28,965 nucleotides of DNA from an uncultured Pseudomonadota bacterium. GTDB taxonomy: Bacteria; Pseudomonadota; Gammaproteobacteria; Burkholderiales; Burkholderiaceae. The stretch is taken from contig CAMLIZ010000049.1 of assembly GCA_946480245.1 (NCBI GenBank), positions 1 through 28,965 of the forward strand, written 5' to 3'. The notes beneath the pieces were generated by a model. The model saw only the letters and a list, made by a program, of their open reading frames with translations, had not been told where the DNA came from and ran no database searches. The translations under genes were made by a program, and so were the position numbers. Positions 16,630-24,502 of the stretch are shown here, piece after piece (within the stretch, counting starts at the first letter, position 1; each line of letters starts with the position of its first letter).

Positions 16630-19338
16630 TCAGGCCGGCACCGCATCGCGCGCGCGCCACCATGCGGCGGCCTGCCCGCGCGAGGCCACGCCGAGCTTGT
16701 CGAGGATGTTGGCCACGTGGCGCTTCACGGTGTGCGGGCTGAGGTCGAAGGCGCGTGCGATCAGCTTGTTGCTGTCGCCGGCGGCGATGCGCGCCAGCAC
16801 CTCGCGCTCGCGCTGGCTGAGCAGTGCGAGCGTGCCATCGGCGTGCGCCGCGGGCGATGCGCTGCTGGTCGCCGGTGCCACCACCGGCTCGGCGCGGCAG
16901 GCCTGCGCGTGCTGGGCCCACAGGCGCAGGCGCGCGAGCGCAGGCGAGGCCAGCAGCGCGCCCCAGGCTGCACCGGCCAGGTCTTGCAGCACGCGCGGGC
17001 CGGCCAGCAGCACGGGCCCGAGCTGCACGTCGGCATCGGCCCGCAGCAGCGACGCCAGCACCGCGGCGGCGGGCCTGAGGTCGGCCTGCATCACGTGGGC
17101 ATGGGCCAGCCGCAAGCGGCATTCGGTCGCCTGGCCGTAAACGTCGATGCCGTCGCTGTCCTGCAGTGCGGTTGCGTAGTGCGCCGCCGCCTCGCGCCAG
17201 CGACCGTCGATGGCTGCCAAGTGCCCCGGCAGCGGCAGGCGCTCGCGCTCGAAGAACACCGGCTCCGCCGGATCGAGCCGCGCCGCCAGCTGCGCGGCCG
17301 TCTCGCGCACCACGGCGTCGTCGCCCAGCGTCATCGCCAGGCGCAGCCGGGCATACAGGAAGTGGCTCATCCACGTGTCGCGGCGGCCGCTGGTGCGCTC
17401 GTCGTGCAGGCCGTCGATGCGCGCCTGCGCGGCGGCCAGCGCGGCGTCGCGATGCCCCAGTAGGGCCTGCGCCAGGCCGCTGAACAGGTTCACGTAGCCG
17501 GCCAGGTTGGGCGGACGGTTGAGCCAGCGGCAGTCGGCATCGGCACGCTGCAGCAGCAGGGCGGCCTCCTGCGCGCGGCCTTCCCACAACCACAGGCCGG
17601 CCTGCAGCGCCTGCGCGAGCACGCGCATCGGCGTGGGGGCGTCCTCGGGTGAGCGGCGCAGCGCGCCGTCTACGTAGCGCTGCATCGGCGCGCGCGCGCC
17701 TGGCAGGCCGACGAACGAGGTGAGCGGCACGCACTGCAGCCACAGCGCGGCGTCGTCCACCTGCTCCAGCAGATCCATCATCGCGCCGAAGGGCGCACCC
17801 ACCGCATGCGGCTGCGAGCGCGCCAGCGCGTGCCAGCTGGCGCCCTGGAACGCGTGGATCTGCGCGACCGGATCGAGCGGGCCCTGCTGCTGCAGCGCCT
17901 GCAGCAGCTCCATCGAGGGCTGCACCCGGCCGCCGGCCGCCAGGCCGAGCACCATCAGCGCACGCGCGCGCTGCGCGGCGGCGCGGTCGCCGCGTGCGTC
18001 GAAGCCGGCGGCGGCCTGCTCGAGCGAGCGGCACATCGTGAGCAGGTCCCAGTGGGCCCAGGCGCACAGGCCGCGCAGGCGCGCCAAGTCGGGCGAACGC
18101 TCGCGCAGCGCCGCCGGCACCTGCTCGATCAGGCGCACCATCGGCACCACGGCGCCGGCGGCGATCAGCGCCGGCCCTTGTGCCACCAGCGCCTGCTCGG
18201 CGGCCGCCCAGTCGGCTGCGCGCGCCAGGTAGCCGATGCGGCGCGCGAGATCGGGCTCGGTGGCCGCGGCGCGGCGCAGCAGCTCGGGCCACTCCTGCGG
18301 CCGCTCGATGCGCAGGCGCTCCTCCAGGCAGTCGCGGAACAGGTCGTGCAGGCACAGCAGCGGCTCGCCCTGCGCGTCACCGCGCAGCGACACGAAGAGC
18401 CCGCGGCGCTCGATCTCGTCGAGCAGGCGCACCGACTGGGGCTCCTCGGCCACCGCGGCGCAGCGCTGCGCGCTCAGCTCCGGCAGCACGGCGCAGCGCA
18501 GCAGGAACTGCCGCATCTGCGCAGGCAGCTCGTCGAGCACCTCGCTCACGAGGTAGTCGAACACATGGCGGTCGCGCAGGCTGCCGGCCGGCACGGCATG
18601 GGCGCGCGTGCCCTGGTTGAAGGCCAGCCCGAGCCCGGCCGGCCAGCCCTGCATGCGCTGCAGCAGCTCGCCCACCTGCGCCTCGCTCCAGCCCAACGGC
18701 CGGCGCTGCAGCAGCGCGCGCACCTCGTCGTCGGAGAAGCGCAGGTCGTCCTGGCGGAACTCGGCCATCGCCGCACGCGCGCGCCAGCGCGGCAAGGCCA
18801 TCGGCGGGTCGTTGCGGCTGGCCAGCAGCAGGCTCCAGGCCGGCGGCATGTGCTCCACCAGCGCATCGAGGAACTCGAACACCGCCGGGTCGGCGATGCG
18901 GTGCGCATCGTCGATCACGATGAGGCCGCGCGGCACGTCGGTGGCGGCCAGCGCATTGAGCAGCTCGCTGGCCAGCGCCAGACGCGGCGCGCGGCCGCCG
19001 TCCTGCACCGCGGCGACCAGCGCGTCGGGCGAGGTGCGCCAGGGCAGGTCGAAAGGCTCCAGCGCAGCGATCAGGCAGCTGGCCAGGCGCCCGAGGTGGT
19101 CGTCCTCATCGGCGGCGATCCAGGCCAGCGCGGTGCCCGCGGGCAGCAGGTCGATCTGCCGGGTCACCGCCGCGGTCTTGCCGAAGCCCGCGGGCGCGCT
19201 CACCAGCACCAGCGGCAGGCTGGCCAGCGCATCGGCAAGGCGGCGTTCGAGCGTCGGTCGCTCCACGAACTGCGCGCGCCAGCGCGGCGGCTGGATCTTG
19301 GTGACCGCAAAGGTGGGTGCCGGCGGGGTGGCGCGCAT
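16630..19338 (-). CDS. MalT/AcoK-type LuxR transcriptional activator (LAL family), paralogue 2
   Basis: This 902-aa regulator has the same architecture as the one at 11860-14553: Walker A SAPAGFGKT (47-55), Walker B LIVIDDAHRI, FRQDDLRFSDDEVRALL, CLHDLFRDCLEERL, a long TPR-like helical region, and a C-terminal LuxR HTH ending ILDKLGVASRGQAAAWWRAR. Its HTH is virtually identical to the paralogue's, down to a 128-bp perfect DNA match, while the ATPase and superhelical sensor regions differ throughout. The simplest reading is one operator read by two sensors with different inducers. The ATG at 19336-19338 sits 8 bp after a -10-like GACAAT with TTGCGC 17 bp upstream, implying a leaderless mRNA. 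It diverges from the DUF3617 gene. Confidence 0.93.
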   Translation of the reverse strand: MRATPPAPTFAVTKIQPPRWRAQFVERPTLERRLADALASLPLVLVSAPAGFGKTAAVTRQIDLLPAGTALAWIAADEDDHLGRLASCLIAALEPFDLPWRTSPDALVAAVQDGGRAPRLALASELLNALAATDVPRGLIVIDDAHRIADPAVFEFLDALVEHMPPAWSLLLASRNDPPMALPRWRARAAMAEFRQDDLRFSDDEVRALLQRRPLGWSEAQVGELLQRMQGWPAGLGLAFNQGTRAHAVPAGSLRDRHVFDYLVSEVLDELPAQMRQFLLRCAVLPELSAQRCAAVAEEPQSVRLLDEIERRGLFVSLRGDAQGEPLLCLHDLFRDCLEERLRIERPQEWPELLRRAAATEPDLARRIGYLARAADWAAAEQALVAQGPALIAAGAVVPMVRLIEQVPAALRERSPDLARLRGLCAWAHWDLLTMCRSLEQAAAGFDARGDRAAAQRARALMVLGLAAGGRVQPSMELLQALQQQGPLDPVAQIHAFQGASWHALARSQPHAVGAPFGAMMDLLEQVDDAALWLQCVPLTSFVGLPGARAPMQRYVDGALRRSPEDAPTPMRVLAQALQAGLWLWEGRAQEAALLLQRADADCRWLNRPPNLAGYVNLFSGLAQALLGHRDAALAAAQARIDGLHDERTSGRRDTWMSHFLYARLRLAMTLGDDAVVRETAAQLAARLDPAEPVFFERERLPLPGHLAAIDGRWREAAAHYATALQDSDGIDVYGQATECRLRLAHAHVMQADLRPAAAVLASLLRADADVQLGPVLLAGPRVLQDLAGAAWGALLASPALARLRLWAQHAQACRAEPVVAPATSSASPAAHADGTLALLSQREREVLARIAAGDSNKLIARAFDLSPHTVKRHVANILDKLGVASRGQAAAWWRARDAVPA
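16687..16814. repeat. 128-bp perfect inverted repeat, copy 2 (HTH of regulator 2)
   Basis: This is the reverse complement of 14375-14502, encoding the recognition helices of the second MalT-like regulator. The two copies lie about 2.2 kb apart in opposite orientation around the E1 operon. Confidence 0.9.
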
Positions 19339-19346
19339 GGCGCCGG

Positions 19347-19375
19347 ATTGTCATCAGCCGTCGGCGCACGCGCAA
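19347..19375 (-). promoter_or_regulatory. Sigma-70-like promoter of regulator 2 (leaderless)
   Basis: On the minus strand TTGCGC (19370-19375), 17 bp, and GACAAT (19347-19352) form a reasonable sigma-70 pair. The ATG begins 8 bp after the -10 with no SD, so transcription would start at or within a base or two of the start codon. The divergent module d begins 28 bp away. Confidence 0.5.
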
Positions 19376-19403
19376 TTCGGGTCATGGCGCATCACGCCGG
19401 CGC

Positions 19404-19449
19404 GATGGCTCCTTTGGCCGATGTGGCGCGGCCCAGCGCTTCCTACAGT
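19404..19449 (+). promoter_or_regulatory. Regulon promoter module, copy d (DUF3617 / membrane glycosyltransferase operon)
   Basis: GATGGCTCCTTTGGC (19404-19418), CGATG (19419-19423), 21 bp and ACAGT (19445-19449) reproduce the geometry of copies a-c exactly. The -10-like TACAGT is at 19444-19449 and the ATG is 33 bp downstream. It lies in the divergent gap with the regulator 2 gene. Confidence 0.78.
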
Positions 19450-19482
19450 CGCCTCCCATCCCAATGCCTGCAGAGACCCGCC

Positions 19483-20409
19483 ATGCGCAACGATCCCTCC
19501 CGCTTCCCGGCCCGTGCCGGCCGCATCCTGTTGTGGTGCCTGCTGCTGCTGTGGTGGGCCGCGCTGTGCACTGCGCTGCAGCGCCCGGCCGCCGCCGCCG
19601 TGCCCGGCGACCTGTGGGAGGACCGCATGCAGATGGAGATGAGCGGCCTGCCCGCCGGCATGGGCGCGCAGGCGCAAGTGCACCAGCGCTGCAGCGCGCG
19701 CAACGCCGACACGCCGCCGATGGCCGACGACCGCGGCCGCTGCGACGTGAGCGACGTGCAGCGCAGCGCCTCCGGCATGCGCTGGAAGATGCGCTGCCAG
19801 GGCGACCCGCCGATGAGCGGCAGCGGCGAGATCCACTACGACGGGCGCGACGCGTACCACGGCCGCTGGACCATGGACGTGGGCGGCCAGACGATGTCGA
19901 TGAAGATGGACGGCCGCCGCATCGGCGACTGCGACGCCGACGCCACGCGCCGCCAGGTGGCCGCGGCACGCCAGCAGGCAGCGCAGGCGCAGCAGCAGGT
20001 CAAGGACATCCATGAGCTGCAGTGCAAGTCGGCGGTGGACAACCTGATGTCGCGCGCGCTCCATCCCGACCAGCCCTATGGCTGCGGCGCCGCCTACAAG
20101 CAGCGCTTCTGCGCGCGCCTGCAGACGGCCGCGGTGGCGGCGCCGGTGTGCGATGCCGCCGAGCAGCAGGAGAACCTGGACGTGCTGGCCCATGGCTGCA
20201 CCGTGCGCGGCTATGGCCGGGCGCTGACGCTGCGCGAATGCGCGGGCCGCAACTACAGCTCGCCGCCGGCGCCGAAGTACGCCGACTTCTGTTCCGCGGT
20301 GGCGTCGCAGCACCGCCTCGACGACGTGGCCGCGGCGCCGCCCGCCAGCCCCGCCGTGCAGGCGATGGACAAGGGCCGCCAACTGCTCAAGGGCCTGTTC
20401 GGTCGCTGA
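19483..20409 (+). CDS. DUF3617-domain periplasmic protein with Cys-rich C-terminal region
   Basis: This 308-aa exported protein has an N-terminal hydrophobic segment (about 13-34, LLWCLLLLWWAALCTALQRP). A DUF3617-type domain follows (about 38-150): VPGDLWEDRMQMEMSGLPAG, a Cys-containing RCDVSDVQRSASGMRWKMRC, and YHGRWTMDVGGQTMSMKMDG. A Gln/Ala-rich helix (155-175) leads to a region with at least seven cysteines (LQCKSA, GCGAAYKQRFCARL, PVCDAAE, HGCTVRGYG, RECAGRN, DFCSAV) that looks disulfide-stabilised. DUF3617 has no known function. The SD is weak. It is first in a tightly spaced pair with the membrane protein 4 bp downstream and is preceded by promoter module d. Confidence 0.83.
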   Translation: MRNDPSRFPARAGRILLWCLLLLWWAALCTALQRPAAAAVPGDLWEDRMQMEMSGLPAGMGAQAQVHQRCSARNADTPPMADDRGRCDVSDVQRSASGMRWKMRCQGDPPMSGSGEIHYDGRDAYHGRWTMDVGGQTMSMKMDGRRIGDCDADATRRQVAAARQQAAQAQQQVKDIHELQCKSAVDNLMSRALHPDQPYGCGAAYKQRFCARLQTAAVAAPVCDAAEQQENLDVLAHGCTVRGYGRALTLRECAGRNYSSPPAPKYADFCSAVASQHRLDDVAAAPPASPAVQAMDKGRQLLKGLFGR

Positions 20410-20413
20410 TCCC

Positions 20414-21772
20414 ATGCGCCTGGCGCTGCTGCTGCTGCTCGCCGTGGCGCTGGCTTATGCCAACGCGTTCGGAGGCGGCTTTCAGTTCGACGATTTCAAC
20501 GTCGTGCTGCGCGAGCCGGGGGCGCAGTCGGTGTCCGCGTGGTGGCAATCTCAGCCCGGCATCCGTCCGCTGCTGAAGCTGTCGTATGCGTTGAACCACG
20601 CCAGCGGCTTCGGGCTGGCGGGCTTTCATGCGCTGAACCTGGCGCTGCATGCGGCGGCCGTGCTGCTGGTGCATGCGCTGCTGCGCGGCGTGGCGCCGGG
20701 GCTGGCCGATCCGCCCGCGGGTCGGCGCGCCGCCTTCGGGGCGGCGCTGGTGTTCGCACTCCATCCGGTGCAGACCGAGGCCGTCACCTACGTCTGCGGC
20801 CGTTCGACCGCACTGGCCGCGCTGTTCGCATTGCTGGCAGCCGTGTGCTGGCAACGCGGGCGCGAGCGCAAACGGCCGCTGCGGGTGCACCTGGCCTCGC
20901 CGCTGGCGATGGCGATCGCGCTGGCGTGCAAGGAGTACGTGGCCGTGCTGCCAGTGGCGCTGCTGCTGCTCGGGCGCCTGCGCGCCGCACCCGGCGACTC
21001 GACGCGCGCGATGCTGCGCGACCTGCGCGTGCACCTGGCGCTGCTCGCGCTCGCGGCGCTGGCCGCGTCGGCGGTGCCACGCTATCGCCTGCTGCTGGCC
21101 GCCAGCCTCGCGGCGCGTCCGCTCGGCACGCAGTTGCTGACGCAGTCCCACGGCCTGGCCTACCTCGCGGGCCAGCTGCTGCGCATCGACCGGCTGAACG
21201 CCGACCCCGCGTTGCCCACCGTGACGCACGCCGACCCGGTGTCGCTGGTGCTGCTGGCCGCGTGGATCGCGTTGCCGCTGCTCGCGCTGCGCGCCTGGCG
21301 GCATGCGCCGCCCGCCGCCTTCGCGCTGTTGTGGTTCCTGACGTGGCTCGCGCCCACGCAGACCCTGCTGCCGCGCCTGGACGTGGCCAACGACCGCCAG
21401 CTCTACCTCGCGCTCGTGGGGCCGGCCTTTGCAGCGGCGCATGGGGCAGCACGCACCGTGCCGATCCGCGCGCTGCGCGCGCTCACGCTGCTGCTGGCGC
21501 TCGGGCTGGGGCTGGTCACCGCACAGCGCAACACAGTCTATCGCGACGAGGTGATCTTCTGGGCCGACGTGGCGGCCAAGGCGCCGCACAACGCGCGTGC
21601 CTTCGCCAACCTCGGCCAGGCCCTCGCCGACGCCTGCCGGCTCGACGATGCGCGCGTCGCCACCGAAGTCGCGCTGGCGCTCGATCCAGCGCAGCCGCAG
21701 GCGCGCATGCGCCTGGCGCTGTGGCGCACCGCGCCTGCTTCGGCGGCCCATTGCGGCAACGGCCGCGGTTGA
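20414..21772 (+). CDS. Multi-pass TMTC/GT-C-like membrane protein with C-terminal TPR
   Basis: This 452-aa polytopic membrane protein has about ten hydrophobic segments. An acidic DD pair at residues 26-27 (FQFDDFNVVL) in the first loop resembles the catalytic loop of GT-C glycosyltransferases. The motif FALHPVQTEAVTYVCGRSTA and the later PTQTLLPRLDVANDRQLYLA are typical of TMTC/DUF1736-like proteins. A short TPR-like tail (APHNARAFANLGQALADACR, DDARVATEVALALDP) ends the protein. Eukaryotic TMTCs are O-mannosyltransferases; bacterial relatives are largely uncharacterised, so glycosyl transfer is an inference. The ATG begins 4 bp after the DUF3617 stop, so translation is coupled. The DUF3617 protein might be its periplasmic partner or substrate. 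Confidence 0.82.
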   Translation: MRLALLLLLAVALAYANAFGGGFQFDDFNVVLREPGAQSVSAWWQSQPGIRPLLKLSYALNHASGFGLAGFHALNLALHAAAVLLVHALLRGVAPGLADPPAGRRAAFGAALVFALHPVQTEAVTYVCGRSTALAALFALLAAVCWQRGRERKRPLRVHLASPLAMAIALACKEYVAVLPVALLLLGRLRAAPGDSTRAMLRDLRVHLALLALAALAASAVPRYRLLLAASLAARPLGTQLLTQSHGLAYLAGQLLRIDRLNADPALPTVTHADPVSLVLLAAWIALPLLALRAWRHAPPAAFALLWFLTWLAPTQTLLPRLDVANDRQLYLALVGPAFAAAHGAARTVPIRALRALTLLLALGLGLVTAQRNTVYRDEVIFWADVAAKAPHNARAFANLGQALADACRLDDARVATEVALALDPAQPQARMRLALWRTAPASAAHCGNGRG

Positions 21773-21811
21773 ACGGGCACGGCATCCGCGCGCATTTCAA
21801 TTGTTACGCCC

Positions 21812-21848
21812 CGCCCGCACCACTTGAAACCAAGTTTCTGTGCGGGCG
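21812..21848. promoter_or_regulatory. Palindrome upstream of the TonB-dependent receptor promoter
   Basis: CGCCCGCAC (21812-21820) and GTGCGGGCG (21840-21848) are perfect 9-bp arms. Between them are nested smaller dyads ACTTG/CAAGT and GAAAC/GTTTC. It lies 35 bp upstream of the -10-like TACAGT (21883-21888), in a position suited to regulator binding. As RNA it would be a strong hairpin that could also end transcription from the preceding operon, but no T-tract follows. Confidence 0.5.
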
Positions 21849-21875
21849 TGACAAACAAAATCTTCCGCGTCGCCC

Positions 21876-21888
21876 CGCTTCCTACAGT
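21876..21888 (+). promoter_or_regulatory. Candidate promoter of the TonB-dependent receptor (CGCTTCCTACAGT)
   Basis: The 13-mer CGCTTCCTACAGT is identical to those at 5812-5824 (minus) and 19437-19449. It is followed by GGCGCCC and a leader of about 113 nt before the receptor ATG. No known riboswitch fold is recognisable in that leader. Confidence 0.45.
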
Positions 21889-22007
21889 GGCGCCCAAGCA
21901 GCAAGGCGGTGCCGCTGCCCAAGTGGTGGACGGGGTGCGCAACGACGCGTCGAGGGCGCTGTCGCGACATCCCGCCCGTTGAAACAACGATGGTGGGGCG
22001 ACAAACG

Positions 22008-24419
22008 ATGAACACACAGACCGTGACCTTGCGCCGGACGATGCTCGCGAGCGCGGCATTGATGGCCATGGTGTCCATGCAGCGCGGCTACGCTGCCGAC
22101 GAACAGGTGGCGCAGGCCGCGGCACCCGCACCCGCCGCAGCAGCCTCGGCCGCCGCGCCTGTCAAGGACGACAGCGCGGTGCAGACGGTGGTGGTCACCG
22201 GCACCGCGCGCAGCAGCGGCCTGAAGAAGCTCGATGCCGGCTTCTCGATCACCACCGCCGACGAGGAGCAGATCAAGCAGGCCGCACCGTCGAGCAGCGC
22301 CGACCTGCTGAAGATCGTGCCGGGGGTGATGGTGGAGACCACCGGCGGCAACACCGGCGCCAACATCCAGATCCGCGGCTTCGCGGCCACCGGAGACGCG
22401 CCGTGGGTGTCGTTCCAGCTCAACGGCGCCACGCTGTACCCGCCGCCGACCTTGTCGTTCCTCGAGAACTCGTCGCTGTTCCGGCTGGACGACACGATCG
22501 ACCATGTGGAGGTGCTGCGCGGCGGCCCGGCGCCGATCTTCTCCAACGGCCAGCCCGGTGCCACGGTCAACTTCATCATGAAGAAGGGCGGCGAGGTGCC
22601 CGAGGGCGGGCTGCGCCTGACCACCGGCACCGGCAACCTGCGCCGCGTGGACAGCTACTACACCGGCAAGCTGGCCGACGGCTGGTACGGCAGCTTCGGT
22701 GGCTTCTACCGCACCAGCCAGGGCATCCGCGACACGCAGTACCCGGCCGATCGCGGCGGCCAGTTCAGCGCGATGCTCACGCACAAGCTCGACGACGGCG
22801 AGCTCAGCCTGTACGGTCGCTGGCTGAACGACAAGAACGCGTTCTACCTGCCGATCCCGCTGCTGTCGAGCAACAACGGGCAGACGCTGAACTCGTTCCC
22901 GGGCCTGTCGGCCACCAACGGCACGTACCTCAGCAACGAGCTGCGCCAGATCGATTTCGAGCCGCTGCCGGGCACCGACTACGGCAAGGTGCATGTGGAC
23001 ATGGCCAACGGCCGCGGTGCGGACATCCACCTGTACGGCGCATCGCTCGACAAGACGATGGGCGACTGGCAGCTGTCCAACAAGATGAACTACCTGGGCG
23101 GCAACATGCCGACCTACGCCTGGTTCACCGGCGCCAACCCGCAGACGCTGGACGCCTACCTGGCGGCCAGTGCCACCGCCGGCAAGCCGGCCACCGGTGC
23201 GGCGACCTATGTGTACGGCGGCGCCCCGGTCGCCGGCACGCAGCAGGTGTTCGATGTGGGCGCCTGGTCTGTCGAGAAGAAGCTGCAGTCGTTCACCGAC
23301 GACTTGCGGCTGAGCCGCGACATCGGCGCCAACAACACGCTGACCGTCGGGGCCTACCTCGCCGACTACTCGTCCGACGACACCTGGTACCTCGGCAACA
23401 CCTTCCTGATGACCGCCGAGAACCATGCGCGGCTGATCAACGTGCCGGGCATCAGCATCAACGCCAACGGCCAGGACTCCGGTTCGTTCTTCGTGCTCAA
23501 GGCCAACTACGATGGCCAGAATGCCGCCGTGTTCGTGCAGGACGAATGGCGCCCCAGCGATGCGCTGCGGCTCGACGCCGGTGTGCGCCACGAGCAGCAG
23601 AAGGTGAACGGCACCTACACCAGCTACAGCGCCAACGGGGCCGCGGTGGTGGCCACGCCGACCACGATCGACCAGACCGACCGCCACGACGCGTTCACCG
23701 TCGGCGCCAACTACAAGCTGCGGCCCGACCTGAGCGTGTTTGCACGCGTCAACTCCGGCTTCCAGTTCCCGCAGTTCGACAGCCTGCGCTCGGGCCAGAC
23801 GCAGACCACCAAGATCGACCAGTACGAGATCGGGGTGAAGACGGCAACGAAGCTGTACACCGCCTTCGTCACCGGCTTCTACAACACCTTCAAGGGCCTG
23901 TCGTTCCAGCAGATCCTGGCCAACGGCACCACGGTGAACAGCATCGGCGGCTCCGACGCCAAGGGCCTGGAGGCCGAGCTGGCCGTGCGGCCGCTGCACG
24001 GGTTGGAGTTCGCCCTCACCGGCGACTGGCTGGACGCGAAGTACAAGGATTTCGGTGCTGACACCGGCCACCGCGTGCAGCGCCAGCCGAAGGTGCAGTT
24101 CCGCTTCACGCCCAGCTATCGGCTCGACACCGCGCTGGCCACGGTCAAGCTGTACACCACCTACTCGTACATCGGCGAGCGCTTCGCCGACCAGCAGAAC
24201 CAGCAGATCCTGCCCAAGTACCACACGCTGGACGCCGGCGTGGTGGCCCACATGAACAACGGCATCGACGTGCGCCTGTCCGGCACCAACCTGACCAACG
24301 AGATCGGCATCACCGAGGGCAACACGCGCGTGCTCGGCAACGCCACCACCGACGGCGTGTTCATGGGCCGGCCGATCTTCGGTCGTGCCTACGAGCTGTC
24401 GGTGGGCTTCACCTTCTGA
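22008..24419 (+). CDS. TonB-dependent outer-membrane receptor
   Basis: This 803-aa receptor imports a scarce ligand across the outer membrane using TonB energy. A signal peptide (about 1-29, cut near GYAA) and an Ala-rich linker precede a TonB-box-like VQTVVVTGTAR and the plug domain (about 60-175: SSADLLKIVPGVMVETTGG, IQIRGFAATGDAP, DHVEVLRGGPAPIFSNGQPG). The 22-strand barrel ends in the terminal Phe-rich strand YELSVGFTF, as needed for BAM assembly. The plug resembles siderophore-type receptors, but no biosynthetic or ABC transporter genes are nearby and the ligand cannot be named. I chose the ATG at 22008 to give a compact signal peptide; an in-frame ATG at 21990 is possible. A hairpin terminator follows. 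Confidence 0.93.
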   Translation: MNTQTVTLRRTMLASAALMAMVSMQRGYAADEQVAQAAAPAPAAAASAAAPVKDDSAVQTVVVTGTARSSGLKKLDAGFSITTADEEQIKQAAPSSSADLLKIVPGVMVETTGGNTGANIQIRGFAATGDAPWVSFQLNGATLYPPPTLSFLENSSLFRLDDTIDHVEVLRGGPAPIFSNGQPGATVNFIMKKGGEVPEGGLRLTTGTGNLRRVDSYYTGKLADGWYGSFGGFYRTSQGIRDTQYPADRGGQFSAMLTHKLDDGELSLYGRWLNDKNAFYLPIPLLSSNNGQTLNSFPGLSATNGTYLSNELRQIDFEPLPGTDYGKVHVDMANGRGADIHLYGASLDKTMGDWQLSNKMNYLGGNMPTYAWFTGANPQTLDAYLAASATAGKPATGAATYVYGGAPVAGTQQVFDVGAWSVEKKLQSFTDDLRLSRDIGANNTLTVGAYLADYSSDDTWYLGNTFLMTAENHARLINVPGISINANGQDSGSFFVLKANYDGQNAAVFVQDEWRPSDALRLDAGVRHEQQKVNGTYTSYSANGAAVVATPTTIDQTDRHDAFTVGANYKLRPDLSVFARVNSGFQFPQFDSLRSGQTQTTKIDQYEIGVKTATKLYTAFVTGFYNTFKGLSFQQILANGTTVNSIGGSDAKGLEAELAVRPLHGLEFALTGDWLDAKYKDFGADTGHRVQRQPKVQFRFTPSYRLDTALATVKLYTTYSYIGERFADQQNQQILPKYHTLDAGVVAHMNNGIDVRLSGTNLTNEIGITEGNTRVLGNATTDGVFMGRPIFGRAYELSVGFTF

Positions 24420-24437
24420 CCCTTCGACCTTGGGTTT

Positions 24438-24469
24438 GCGGGCCTCCGCCATGGAGGCCCGCTCTTCTT
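24438..24469 (+). terminator. Rho-independent terminator after the TonB-dependent receptor
   Basis: Perfect 10-bp arms GCGGGCCTCC (24438-24447) and GGAGGCCCGC (24453-24462) with a 5-nt loop are followed by TCTTCTT. This is the clearest intrinsic terminator in the window. Confidence 0.88.
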
Positions 24470-24502
24470 GGCGGGTGCCGAAATGCGCGAAGATCCGCCC
24501 TC

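Noticed and set aside
14375..16814. Inverted repeats as ends of a transposon carrying the E1 operon
   Set aside because: The repeats lie inside intact coding sequence of two full-length regulators and encode their HTH; no transposase or target duplication is present.
17205..17220. A further GATGGCT match inside the regulator 2 gene
   Set aside because: It lacks the following CCTTY and GATG cores and a -10 at the fixed distance, so it is a chance partial match inside coding sequence.
21889..22007. Riboswitch in the TonB receptor leader
   Set aside because: I looked for cobalamin-, TPP- and FMN-type conserved cores and saw none.
21882..24452. 856-codon minus-strand open frame opposite the TonB-dependent receptor
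   Set aside because: Antisense shadow with no recognisable domain. The plus strand encodes a complete receptor from signal peptide to terminal Phe.
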